A stretch of 64,000 bases of DNA from contig NZ_CP041692.1 in NCBI RefSeq assembly GCF_007362775.1, positions 4,340,001-4,404,000 on the forward strand, written 5' to 3'. Shown here piece by piece: positions 25,105-33,089 of this stretch. The notes under the pieces are model-generated. The model was given only the letters and a program-made list of their open reading frames with translations, was not told the DNA's origin and did no database searches. The position numbers and the translations under genes were made by a program. This stretch comes from Microlunatus elymi (GTDB taxonomy: Bacteria; Actinomycetota; Actinomycetes; Propionibacteriales; Propionibacteriaceae). Numbering within the stretch: the first letter of the stretch is position 1; each line of letters starts with the position of its first letter.

Positions 25105-26017
25105 TGCTGATCCTCGGGTCGAGTACGCCGTACAGGATGTCGACGATCAGGTTGGCGAGCAGGTAGACCAGCACCAGGACCAGCACCGCGCCGACCACCG
25201 AGACGCCGTCCTTCTGGTTCAGACTGCGCCAGATGAAGAAACCGACCCCGTTGATGTTGAAGATCCGTTCGGTGACGATCGCGCCGCCCATCAGCAGGCC
25301 GATGTCGGTGCCGATCTGGGTGATCACCGGGATCAACGAGTTGCGCAGCGTGTGCACACCCGTCACTCGGGACGGGGCCAGCCCCTTGGCCCGGGCCGTC
25401 CGGACGTAATCGGACCGCACGTTCTCGACCAGACTGGTACGGGTCAATCGAGCCACGTAGGCGATCTGCAGCGAGCCGAGAACGAAACCAGGTAACAAGA
25501 GTTGATACCAGGTCCCTTCGCTGGCGGTGACCGGGAAGATCCCCCACCGGACACCGAAGAGCAGCTGGGCGACGCTACCGAGGACGAACACCGGCACCGA
25601 GATCACGAACAGGCTGGACACGGTCACCAGATAGTCGACGAACCGGCCACGGAAGACCCCGGCGAACACTCCGGCGACGATGCCGACGACGATCTCGCAC
25701 ATCAGTGCGATGAACGCCAACTTGATCGTGGTCGGATAGCGGATGGCCAGTTCGTGCGCGACCGAGTTGCCGTAGAAGTTGGTGCCCAGATCACCGTGCA
25801 GCAGCTTTCCCAGATACAGCATGTACTGCACGATCAGCGGCTTGTCGAGGTTGTACTCCTCGGTGAACTTGGCCACGTAGGCCGGTGGGCAAGGCCGCTC
25901 CCCGCAGCGTCCCTCGGCCGGGTTGCCCAGGGCGAACACGGCCGCGTACAGGATGAAGGTCGCCCCGAGGACGACCGGGATCATCTGGAGAATCCTGCGC
26001 ACGATGTAACTGATCAC
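25097..26017 (-). CDS. dppB: Peptide ABC transporter permease (DppB/OppB type)
   Basis: A 306-residue permease with six predicted helices. The start ISYIVRRILQMIPVVLGATF is typical of DppB, and the coupling loop is DYVRTARAKGLAPSRV near residue 205. The GTG at 26017 was preferred over a TTG five codons upstream because GAGGAGG lies at a normal distance from it and the N-terminus then matches the family. A 165-base gap with a strong hairpin separates it from the upstream binding-protein gene. Confidence 0.92.
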   Translation of the reverse strand: MISYIVRRILQMIPVVLGATFILYAAVFALGNPAEGRCGERPCPPAYVAKFTEEYNLDKPLIVQYMLYLGKLLHGDLGTNFYGNSVAHELAIRYPTTIKLAFIALMCEIVVGIVAGVFAGVFRGRFVDYLVTVSSLFVISVPVFVLGSVAQLLFGVRWGIFPVTASEGTWYQLLLPGFVLGSLQIAYVARLTRTSLVENVRSDYVRTARAKGLAPSRVTGVHTLRNSLIPVITQIGTDIGLLMGGAIVTERIFNINGVGFFIWRSLNQKDGVSVVGAVLVLVLVYLLANLIVDILYGVLDPRISND

Positions 26018-26086
26018 GCGCTGCCTCCTCAATCGTTACGTCGGGCCCCACGTCGGCGTGGTCGTCGTCGATTGCGGGAGTCCCGG

Positions 26087-26136
26087 GCGTGGTTGTGGCG
26101 ATCCGGCGCGTTCGGCCGAATCGCCACAACTCACGC
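26087..26136 (-). terminator. Intercistronic hairpin between the binding-protein gene and dppB
   Basis: GTTGTGGCGAT (26092-26102) and ATCGCCACAAC (26120-26130) form a perfect 11-bp stem, extended outward by about five pairs past one bulged base, with a CGGC/GCCG pair inside. It probably lets only part of transcription from dppA read into the permease genes, and may stabilise the dppA message. Confidence 0.65.
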
Positions 26137-26182
26137 TTGTCGGCGGGTAGGACGGGTCAGACTGTCGGGTCGGTCAGGTTGA

Positions 26183-27844
26183 TCACTGCTTGACCTGAAT
26201 GGACGCGTAGTCCAGCACGCCGAAGGCGTTCACCTTCACATTGCTGACCCGATCCGACCAGGCCACCAAGGCGTCGTCGGTCCAGGTCGGGAAGGTCGGC
26301 ACGTCCTGCGCCAGATGGGATTCGGCTTCCTGGTAAAGCTTGTTGGCCTCGTCCGTGCTGGGAGCCGCAGCTGCCTGCGACAGCAGCTTCTGGAATTCCG
26401 GGTTGTTGTAGCGGGTGTCGTTGCTGGCCGCGCCCTTGGCGTAGATCGGGGCCAGGAAGTTCTCGATCGACGGGTAGTCCATCTGCCAGCCGTTGCGGAA
26501 GATGCCGTTCAACTCGCGGTTGTTCAGCTCGTCCCGCAGGGTCTTGAAGTCCGGTTCGATCTTGGCCACGCAGTTCACGCCCAGGTTGTTCTTCAACTGG
26601 TTACAGACCGCCTCGGCCATCGCCCGGTGACCACCGTCCTGATTGACTGCAAAGGTCAAGGTGCCCTTGTATCCACCGGCCTCGGTGTAGAGCTGCTTGG
26701 CCTTGGCGGCATCGAAGGTGCACACGTCACCGCAGGCGCCCTTGTTGTAACCGTCCACCACCGGGGACACCCAGCTGTCGGCCGGAGTCGAGCGTCCGTT
26801 GTAGATCTGCTTGGTGATCTCGTCGCGATTGATCGCCATCGAGATCGCCTTGCGCATGTTGGCGTTCTTCAGTTGCGCGTCGTTCGGCGAGAATCCGATC
26901 GCCTGGATGACGCCCTGCGGCTGCTTCAGCCAGCGGTCCGGAAGCTCGTTCTGGTAACCGTTTCCGACCAACCGGTCGGTCGGGATGATGTCGGTGTAGT
27001 CGAGCTGATTGGCCACCACGTCGTTGTAGGCCGCGCCTTCGTCGTTGTAGATCTTAAACGTGATCTTGTCGACGTTGCCACCGAATTCGCCGGAGTAGTT
27101 CTTGTTCTTGCTCAGCGCGATCGAGGTGTCGCTGACACTGTCGACCTGGTACGGGCCGGCGCCGATCGGCTTGGTCTTGAACGAATCCGGGTCGGCGAAG
27201 AACGCGTCCGGCTGCGGCGCGAAGGCGGTGTAGCCCAAGCGCACCGGCAGGTTCGAGACCTTCTCGGTGGTCTTGATCGAGAACGTGTAGTCGTCGACCA
27301 CCTTCAGCCCGGTGAGTTTGTCGGTCTTGGCCGGATGCCCCTTGCAGTCGGCCTCACCGTCCTTGCCGGCACCGCATTGGGTGTCGGCGTACCCTTCCAC
27401 CGGCTCGAAGAAGTACGAGCCCTGCTGGCCGTTCTCGCCGGCGGCGGTGTAGTTCCAGGCGTCGACGAAGTTCTTGGCCTTGATCTCGGTGCCGTCGGAG
27501 AACTTGTACCCCTTCTTGATTTTGACGGTGAAGTTCTGGTTGTCCGAGGTGTCGATGTTCTCGGCGATGTCGTTCTGCGGATTTGCGGTCTTGGGGTCGT
27601 ACTTGACCAGCCGAGCCACGAACGCGTCCAGGATGTTGCCGCCACAAACCTCGGCTGTGTTGCCGGCGACCAGCGGATTCTGCGGCGTACACCCTCGCAG
27701 GGTGATTTCGCCGCCGGTGGCCTTGGCCGCGTTGGTCTGGGTGTCGTTGCCGGTCTCGGACCCGCCGCCACCACAAGCCGCTGCAACCAAAGCGACCGCT
27801 GCGATTCCAGCCGCAGCGGCCATTGCGCGAGTGCGTCCTCGCAT
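26183..27844 (-). CDS. dppA: Peptide ABC transporter substrate-binding lipoprotein
   Basis: A 553-residue SBP_bac_5 (cluster C) solute-binding lipoprotein. A signal peptide ends in a lipobox with the lipidated cysteine at residue 24 (LVAAACGGGG). Family blocks include VKIKKGYKFSDGTEIKAKNF and the NMRKAISMAINRDEI motif near residue 330. It captures peptides or similar ligands outside the membrane and delivers them to DppBC. A strong ribosome binding site (AGGAGG) precedes the ATG. The exact substrate cannot be told; nickel or sugar ligands are known in the superfamily but the operon type favours peptides. Confidence 0.93.
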   Translation of the reverse strand: MRGRTRAMAAAAGIAAVALVAAACGGGGSETGNDTQTNAAKATGGEITLRGCTPQNPLVAGNTAEVCGGNILDAFVARLVKYDPKTANPQNDIAENIDTSDNQNFTVKIKKGYKFSDGTEIKAKNFVDAWNYTAAGENGQQGSYFFEPVEGYADTQCGAGKDGEADCKGHPAKTDKLTGLKVVDDYTFSIKTTEKVSNLPVRLGYTAFAPQPDAFFADPDSFKTKPIGAGPYQVDSVSDTSIALSKNKNYSGEFGGNVDKITFKIYNDEGAAYNDVVANQLDYTDIIPTDRLVGNGYQNELPDRWLKQPQGVIQAIGFSPNDAQLKNANMRKAISMAINRDEITKQIYNGRSTPADSWVSPVVDGYNKGACGDVCTFDAAKAKQLYTEAGGYKGTLTFAVNQDGGHRAMAEAVCNQLKNNLGVNCVAKIEPDFKTLRDELNNRELNGIFRNGWQMDYPSIENFLAPIYAKGAASNDTRYNNPEFQKLLSQAAAAPSTDEANKLYQEAESHLAQDVPTFPTWTDDALVAWSDRVSNVKVNAFGVLDYASIQVKQ

Positions 27845-27866
27845 GGATTCCTCCTACTTCGAGCGC

Positions 27867-27917
27867 CCTTGTCTCGAGCGCAGGGCTACTGACGGCAACC
27901 CTGCCGTCTCGACAAGG
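27867..27917. promoter_or_regulatory. Composite inverted repeat upstream of dppA
   Basis: Left arm 27867-27885 and right arm 27899-27917 pair in three blocks (CCTTGTC/GACAAGG, GAG/CTC, GCAGGG/CCCTGC) separated by small internal loops. It sits 22 bases upstream of the dppA start, in the leader or promoter, and could be an operator or 5' hairpin. Confidence 0.4.
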
Positions 27918-28001
27918 CTGACGCGGAGCCACCCTAGAAGAAGAAACCCGATCGTGACCTGGTTGGCACAAGACTTTCTTGATACAACGCGCCGGCCACC
28001 A

Positions 28002-30515
28002 TCAATTCGCGCTTGTGGCGAACCGCTGCACCGATGCCAGCGCCCGGCGCAGCGGATCGGTCTCCTCGGCCATCACCCGGGCGATCACCGGCGGAGCCTC
28101 GATCGACGTGCGCAGCCGGTCGGCCCGCGCCAGCACCTCCGGTTCGGTGATCGCCATCGGGAAGGCCAGGCTGGGCACCTTGCCGAGCACCCAGCCGGAG
28201 CGGAACTCGGCCGTGCCGGCGATGTCGTCGAAGAACCGCAACGCGTACGCCCGGGTCAGCGCGACCTGTTCGGCGGAGTAGCCGAACATCGCTTCGGCCG
28301 TGGCGTACAGCTCGTAGGCCGAGAGGTCGGACGGCTCGGTGAGCAACCGGTACGCGGCCTGTTTGGCTGCTGCGGTCGGCAGCGCCGCCCGGGCCCTGGC
28401 GGCGTTGACCTGGGCCGCGGCCGAGGTGTCGACGCGCAAGGTTTCGTCGATGATCTCCGGCCGGTCGGCCAGCGAGCACAACCGGGTGACGACGGCCCAG
28501 CGCAGCTCCGGGTCGAGCTCGATGCCTTCCGGCAGCTGCTGTTCCCGTCGCCAGGCGTCGAGTTGATCTTGGTCGACCTGACTGGTGATCGCTGCCCGGA
28601 AGGCGATCAGCTGTCGATCCGAACCGGGTTCGGCGGCCGCCAGCATCTCGTCCGCCAACCGATGCACCGACGCGAGCCGGGACGCGCGCTGGGCGACCGG
28701 GGCGAAGGCGCCGGCCAGTGTGCGTTGGGCGAACGTGAGCATGCTCGCCGCGATCACGTCCTCCGACTCCGAGCCGAGGTTGTCGATGATCACCTGCAGT
28801 GCCTGCTGCGGATCCAGCTCGGCGTCGCGGACCTGATCACGCAGGCTGTTGAAGATCACCACCCGGGTGCGCGGATCGCTGATCCTGCTCAGCCGAGCGG
28901 TCAGCGCGGACCAGTCCGCCGACTCGAATCTGATCTTGGCCCAGGTCTCGTCGTGGGCGTCCGGCACCATCGCGACCGCGCCGTCCGGCCGCTGCACCGG
29001 CTGACCGAGATCACCGACCACGGCCCGGTCGGCGGTGATCAGGGCGCCGTCGTCGCCAACCGCGGCGACGGCGACGGCGTGCAGCCGTTGCGCCGGCCGT
29101 TGCTCCGGCGGGGTCCGGACCAGCTCGCGGCTGCCGTCGGCAAGGCTGCAGATCTGCACGGTGTCCAGACCGGCGGTGAGCAGCCACTCCTTGGTCCACC
29201 GATCAAGATCAACTCCGCCGGCCGCGTCCCAGCAGGCCACCAACTGGGCGAACTCGGCGTTGCCGAAACGATGATCATCGAAGTACTGCCGCAACCCGGT
29301 CAGGAACACGTCGTCGCCGAGGTAGCTGGCCAACTGGAGCAACACGGCGGCGCCCTTGGCGTAGGAGATGCCGTCGAAATTCTGCAGCGCGGTGGCCGCG
29401 TCCACCGCTCCGTTGCCGGCCACCGGGTGGGTCGCGTCGGACTGATCGACGACATACCCCCACGCCTTGCGGACGATGCCGAACTCGGTCATCAGCGGGT
29501 AGTCGGTCGCCTCGGTGCAGCAGCGGTGCGCCATGTACTCGGCGAACGACTCGTTCAGCCACAGGTCGTCCCACCAAGCCATCGTGACGAGGTCGCCGAA
29601 CCACTGATGGGCCATCTCGTGTGCGATCACGCCGGCCCGGCTGGCCCGCTCGGCGCGGGTCGCCCGGGATCGATAGATGAAGGAGTCCCGGAAGGTGACG
29701 CAGCCGGGGTTCTCCATCGCACCGGCGTTGAAGTCGGGCACGAAGGCCTGGTGGTATTCGCCGAACGGATAGCGGACGCCGAAGATCCGGTGGTAGTAGT
29801 CGAAGCACTGGCCGGTGACGGTGAAGATGTCGTCGGCCTCGCGCTGCAGCGCGTCGCCGAGCGAGGCCCGGACGTGGATGCCGTACGGGATCCCGTCGTG
29901 CTCGGAGTAGATCGAGGCGTACGGGCCGGCGATCAGGGTGACGAAGTAGGTCGACAACGGCTGCTGTGGTGTGATCGTCCACCGGGTCAAGGGTCCTGAG
30001 CCTGTCGAAGGATCCTTGACTGCGGGGCCGTTGCCGTGGATCGTCCAGTCTGCGGGAGCCAGGACTTCCAAGCTGTACAGGGATTTCAGGTCCGGCTGGT
30101 CGAAGCAGGCGAACCAGCGCGGAGCCGCGTCGAGGAAGCTCATCGCGTACAGGTAGATCTTGCCGTCGGCGGGATCGACGTGCCGGTGCAGGCCCTCGCC
30201 GTCGCTGGAGTAGGCCATCACACCGTCCACCACGACCGTGTTGGTGCTCTGCAGATCGGTCAGGGCGATCCGCTCGTCGGACCAGGCCGACGTGTCGATC
30301 GGACGGCCGTTCAGGGTGACCCGGTTGAGTCGTACCCCCTTGAAGTCGAGGAAGGTCTGCGCCCCGGGAGTCGCGTCGAAGTCGACGGTGCTGATCGAGC
30401 CGAACTCGGACTCCCCCGAACCGTGTTGATCACCGAGATCCAAGGTGATCCGGGTGTTGCGGACGGTGATCAATTCGGCTCGTTGACGGGCCTCGACCTG
30501 ACTCAGACTGGGCAC
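28002..30515 (-). CDS. pepN: Aminopeptidase N (M1 family)
   Basis: An 837-residue M1 zinc aminopeptidase of the actinobacterial PepN type. The substrate-binding motif GAMEN is at 265-269, the zinc motif HEMAH at 299-303 with the third ligand Glu322 (NESFAEY), and an ERAP1-like C-terminal helical domain follows. It has no signal peptide and acts in the cytoplasm. Residues 167-176 (KDPSTGSGPL) are encoded by a 35-bp palindromic repeat in a loop of the N-terminal domain, where family members have no such stretch. Its neighbour is the peptide importer at 22-27.8 kb, which fits a peptide-uptake and breakdown role. Confidence 0.94.
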   Translation of the reverse strand: MPSLSQVEARQRAELITVRNTRITLDLGDQHGSGESEFGSISTVDFDATPGAQTFLDFKGVRLNRVTLNGRPIDTSAWSDERIALTDLQSTNTVVVDGVMAYSSDGEGLHRHVDPADGKIYLYAMSFLDAAPRWFACFDQPDLKSLYSLEVLAPADWTIHGNGPAVKDPSTGSGPLTRWTITPQQPLSTYFVTLIAGPYASIYSEHDGIPYGIHVRASLGDALQREADDIFTVTGQCFDYYHRIFGVRYPFGEYHQAFVPDFNAGAMENPGCVTFRDSFIYRSRATRAERASRAGVIAHEMAHQWFGDLVTMAWWDDLWLNESFAEYMAHRCCTEATDYPLMTEFGIVRKAWGYVVDQSDATHPVAGNGAVDAATALQNFDGISYAKGAAVLLQLASYLGDDVFLTGLRQYFDDHRFGNAEFAQLVACWDAAGGVDLDRWTKEWLLTAGLDTVQICSLADGSRELVRTPPEQRPAQRLHAVAVAAVGDDGALITADRAVVGDLGQPVQRPDGAVAMVPDAHDETWAKIRFESADWSALTARLSRISDPRTRVVIFNSLRDQVRDAELDPQQALQVIIDNLGSESEDVIAASMLTFAQRTLAGAFAPVAQRASRLASVHRLADEMLAAAEPGSDRQLIAFRAAITSQVDQDQLDAWRREQQLPEGIELDPELRWAVVTRLCSLADRPEIIDETLRVDTSAAAQVNAARARAALPTAAAKQAAYRLLTEPSDLSAYELYATAEAMFGYSAEQVALTRAYALRFFDDIAGTAEFRSGWVLGKVPSLAFPMAITEPEVLARADRLRTSIEAPPVIARVMAEETDPLRRALASVQRFATSAN
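29986..30020 (-). repeat. 35-bp palindromic repeat inserted in frame within pepN
   Basis: Arms GTCAAGG (29986-29992) and CCTTGAC (30014-30020) pair perfectly, continue with TCCT/AGGA past one mismatch, and enclose the core CTTCGACAGGCTCAG read on the minus strand. The core recurs with one change at 22026-22041. Thirty bases translate as KDPSTGSGPL and keep the pepN frame open. Confidence 0.65.
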
Positions 30516-30544
30516 GGATGTCGACGCTACCCCATGATGTGATC

Positions 30545-31786
30545 ATGGACCTGACGATCCGCAAACCCAGCAGTCCCGATGAGTACGAGCAGTCCCGCCG
30601 GCTGGCCGGCGAGGCGTTCGGGATGCCGGCCCAGCCACCGTCCGAACCGGCCGGACCCGACGGGCCGGGTGCCACCACGTTCGCCGCCTTCGACGGCTCG
30701 ATCATGGCGGCGCGGATGATCGAACGCGACTACCAGTCCTGGTTCGGCGGCCGGCTGGTGCCGACCAGCGGCATCGGCGGCGTCACGGTCGCGGTCGAGT
30801 ATCGCGGCCGCAAGCTGCTCGCCGGCTTGTTCACCGAGTTGTACGCCGCCGCCCGGGAGCGCGGTGCGGTGATCTCCACGCTCTACCCGTCGGCCCCGGC
30901 GATCTACCGCCGGCTGGGCTACGAGGTGATCGGCACCGCCGAACCGGTTCGGGTGCCGATCTCTGCCCTGGCACGGATCCGCCGCCCCGAAGCAGTGATC
31001 ACCCGGCGGGCCACCGCCGCCGACGTGCCGGCAATTCGCCGGCTCTACGACGGCTGGGCGGCGGCGCACAACGGCCCGCTGAGCCGCCGCGGCCCCTCCT
31101 TCCCGACCACCGACGAGGAGTTGATCACCGCGTTCACCGGCATCACCGTCGCCGTCCGGGACACCGGCAACTCCGCTCCCGCTTCCGGCGAGGTGATCGG
31201 CTACGCCAGCTGGCAGCGCGGATCGGACTGGGGCGCCGACGCGGTGATCAAGATCAGCGATCTGATCGCAACGGCGGCCGACGGCTACCGCGCCCTGCTG
31301 GCCGACTTCGGCACCTTCGCCGGCCTGCTCGGCCAGCTGTCGCTGGACACCTCCGGGCTGGACGTGGTGCGGTACCTGCTGCCCAGCTCGGATTGGCGTC
31401 CAGGCAACTGCGACCCGTACATGCTCAAGATCATCGACGTGCCCGGCGCCATGCGGGCCCGCGGCTTTCCGCAGGGATTCTCACTGTCGTTGGAGTTCGG
31501 CCTGTCCGGTGATCCGATCACCGGCATCGACGGCCACTACCGGCTCGACCTCGCCGACGGCAGCGCCGACTGCCGGCGGCTCGCCGATCTTGGCCCAGGC
31601 CCCGAGGCACAGGGCCGGTTGGAGTTGCCGATCTTCACACCGAACGGGCTGGCCCTGGCCTACGCCGGTGCGCAGTCGCCAGCGGCCATCCGGACCGTCG
31701 GCGGGCTGTGGGGACCGGATGGTGACGACGATGCCTGGGGCGCGATCTTCGCCGGCCGGCCGGTCCGGATCCGCGACCACTTCTGA
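30545..31786 (+). CDS. Eis-like GNAT acetyltransferase
   Basis: A 413-residue protein with the Eis layout: an N-terminal GNAT domain (acetyl-CoA loop VEYRGRKLLAGLFTELYAAARERG at about 86-109), a second GNAT-like domain, and a C-terminal sterol-carrier-like (SCP2) domain from about 310. Eis enzymes acetylate amines of many substrates, including aminoglycosides and proteins; the substrate here is unknown. The ATG at 30545 is divergent from pepN. A second Eis-like gene lies at 43044-44315. Confidence 0.88.
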   Translation: MDLTIRKPSSPDEYEQSRRLAGEAFGMPAQPPSEPAGPDGPGATTFAAFDGSIMAARMIERDYQSWFGGRLVPTSGIGGVTVAVEYRGRKLLAGLFTELYAAARERGAVISTLYPSAPAIYRRLGYEVIGTAEPVRVPISALARIRRPEAVITRRATAADVPAIRRLYDGWAAAHNGPLSRRGPSFPTTDEELITAFTGITVAVRDTGNSAPASGEVIGYASWQRGSDWGADAVIKISDLIATAADGYRALLADFGTFAGLLGQLSLDTSGLDVVRYLLPSSDWRPGNCDPYMLKIIDVPGAMRARGFPQGFSLSLEFGLSGDPITGIDGHYRLDLADGSADCRRLADLGPGPEAQGRLELPIFTPNGLALAYAGAQSPAAIRTVGGLWGPDGDDDAWGAIFAGRPVRIRDHF

Positions 31787-31794
31787 CACAGGGT

Positions 31795-32541
31795 TCAGCG
31801 CTTGGACTCGACCCACGTGTCGTAGGTCGTTGCCCCCAAGACGGCATCGGGCCCGGGCACGAGCGAATCGTTGGCAAGTTCGGTACCGAAGTACTTCGCG
31901 TGCGGGTCGACGACCAATTCGCGGATGTCACCGTTGCCCTTCAGGGCGGCCGGAATGAACTCATCCATTCGGACCCGATCCGGGCCGCCGGTCTCCCGCA
32001 CGCCATTCACCGGAGAGCCGGCAGTCGCACGCGCGACCGCAGTCGACACGTCATCGGCGGCCATCGGCTGATAGTGCACCGGCGGGAGGTGGAGCTTGCC
32101 GTCGATCATGGACTCGTCGGCAATCGCTGTGGTGAACTCGAAGAACTGGGTCGCCCGCACGATTGTGTAGTCGATCCCGGATTCCTTGATCAACTTCTCC
32201 TGGGCAGCCTTCGCTCGCAGATATCCGCTGTCGGGCAGTCGGTCGTTCCCAACCACGGACAGAGCGACGTAGTGGCCGACACCGGCGGCCTTGGCCGCGG
32301 CGATCAGATTGTTGGTTGCGGTGACGAAGAACTTCAGCACATCGTCGTCGGCGAACGACGGTGAGTTGGAGACGTCGACGAGCACCTCCGCTCCGGCGAC
32401 TGCTGCGTCGACGCCTTCATTGGTGAGAGTGTTGCAGCCGGTCTGCGGTGATGCCGGAGCGGCGTCATGACCGTGTGCATTGAGTTTCTCGATCAGCCTG
32501 GAGCCGATTCGTCCGGTTCCGCCGATGACGACAATCTTCAT
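31795..32541 (-). CDS. NAD(P)-binding SDR/NmrA-like protein
   Basis: A 248-residue atypical short-chain dehydrogenase. The Rossmann motif IGGTGRIG is at about 6-13 (MKIVVIGGTGRIGSRLIEKL), then ALSVVGNDRLPDSGYLRAKAAQE with the tyrosine-lysine region replaced by a YLRAK pattern, as in NmrA-like and NAD(P)H-binding proteins. The redox substrate is unknown. The start at 32541 has an A/G-rich upstream region. Its promoter is probably the leftward half of the symmetric element at 32748-32810, 230 bases upstream. SDR/NmrA genes are frequent partners of ECF41 sigma factors (from memory), and an ECF gene is close by. Confidence 0.85.
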   Translation of the reverse strand: MKIVVIGGTGRIGSRLIEKLNAHGHDAAPASPQTGCNTLTNEGVDAAVAGAEVLVDVSNSPSFADDDVLKFFVTATNNLIAAAKAAGVGHYVALSVVGNDRLPDSGYLRAKAAQEKLIKESGIDYTIVRATQFFEFTTAIADESMIDGKLHLPPVHYQPMAADDVSTAVARATAGSPVNGVRETGGPDRVRMDEFIPAALKGNGDIRELVVDPHAKYFGTELANDSLVPGPDAVLGATTYDTWVESKR

Positions 32542-32747
32542 GATGAAGACACCTTTCTGTTCGGGTGGAGAACTCCTGCGGCGATCCGCAAGGAGCCGAC
32601 AAAAGAGGCAAGGTGGCGAGCGGGTCCAATCGCTCTCTGCTTCCAGCCTGGCGGCTGTGCACATGACAAGGTCGACCCGGGCCGCCCCGGTGATACCCGG
32701 TCAGACTCGCCGTTACCTGCGACTCGACCTGGCCTCCGTCACCCGGA

Positions 32748-32810
32748 TCGACCGGGCTGATGCCCCAGGTGTGACACAGATTGTCACACCGCATAGCCGA
32801 GCGCGGTCGA
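32748..32810. promoter_or_regulatory. Symmetric pair of divergent ECF-type promoters
   Basis: On the plus strand TGTCACA (32782-32788), 16 bases, then GGTCGA (32805-32810). On the minus strand TGTCACA (32776-32770), 16 bases, then GGTCGA (32753-32748). The two -35-like boxes form a palindrome GGTGTGACA / TGTCACACC with a five-base centre. I recall TGTCACA as the -35 of ECF41 promoters. Expected targets are the small gene at 32859 and the SDR gene at 32541. The rest of 32542-32858 holds no gene. Confidence 0.6.
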
Positions 32811-32858
32811 GAGGAGAGATCGGCGGAAGCCAGTTCGGCGCAAGCGAAGGAGACAACC

Positions 32859-33089
32859 ATGGCCGACCAGACCGGCGCCCGAGTGAACCTCCTCCATCTA
32901 CGAGCAGAGGTGGAGACCGAAATCGAATTGACCGAGTCGGTCGCGGATCCCAACAACATCGAAGATCCCGACACCGAGGCGTACGACATCAGGCTGCGCA
33001 GCCTCCGTGACGCCGTCGAGGTAGCTGCATTGTACGAGCACGGGTCCGATCAGCCGGCGTGGCTCTCCCCGGAAAAACGAGATCGCTGA
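32859..33089 (+). CDS. Small acidic hypothetical protein
   Basis: A 76-residue, acidic, mostly helical protein (MADQTGARVNLLHLRAEVET, later NNIEDPDTEAYDIRL). AAGGAG stands seven bases before the ATG, and an ECF-like promoter lies about 50 bases upstream, both in favour of a real gene. No family was recognised. Its last 40 bases overlap, tail to tail, the end of the large LuxR-type gene on the other strand. Confidence 0.6.
   Translation: MADQTGARVNLLHLRAEVETEIELTESVADPNNIEDPDTEAYDIRLRSLRDAVEVAALYEHGSDQPAWLSPEKRDR

Noticed and set aside
27474-29999. Open frame of about 840 codons antisense to dppA and pepN
   Set aside because: It crosses the dppA promoter and the pepN end and shows only composition-driven sequence; GC-skewed third positions explain it.
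32768-32790. CRP/GlxR-type operator
   Set aside because: The TGTGA and TCACA arms are nine bases apart instead of six, and the outward GGTCGA boxes fit an ECF promoter pair better.
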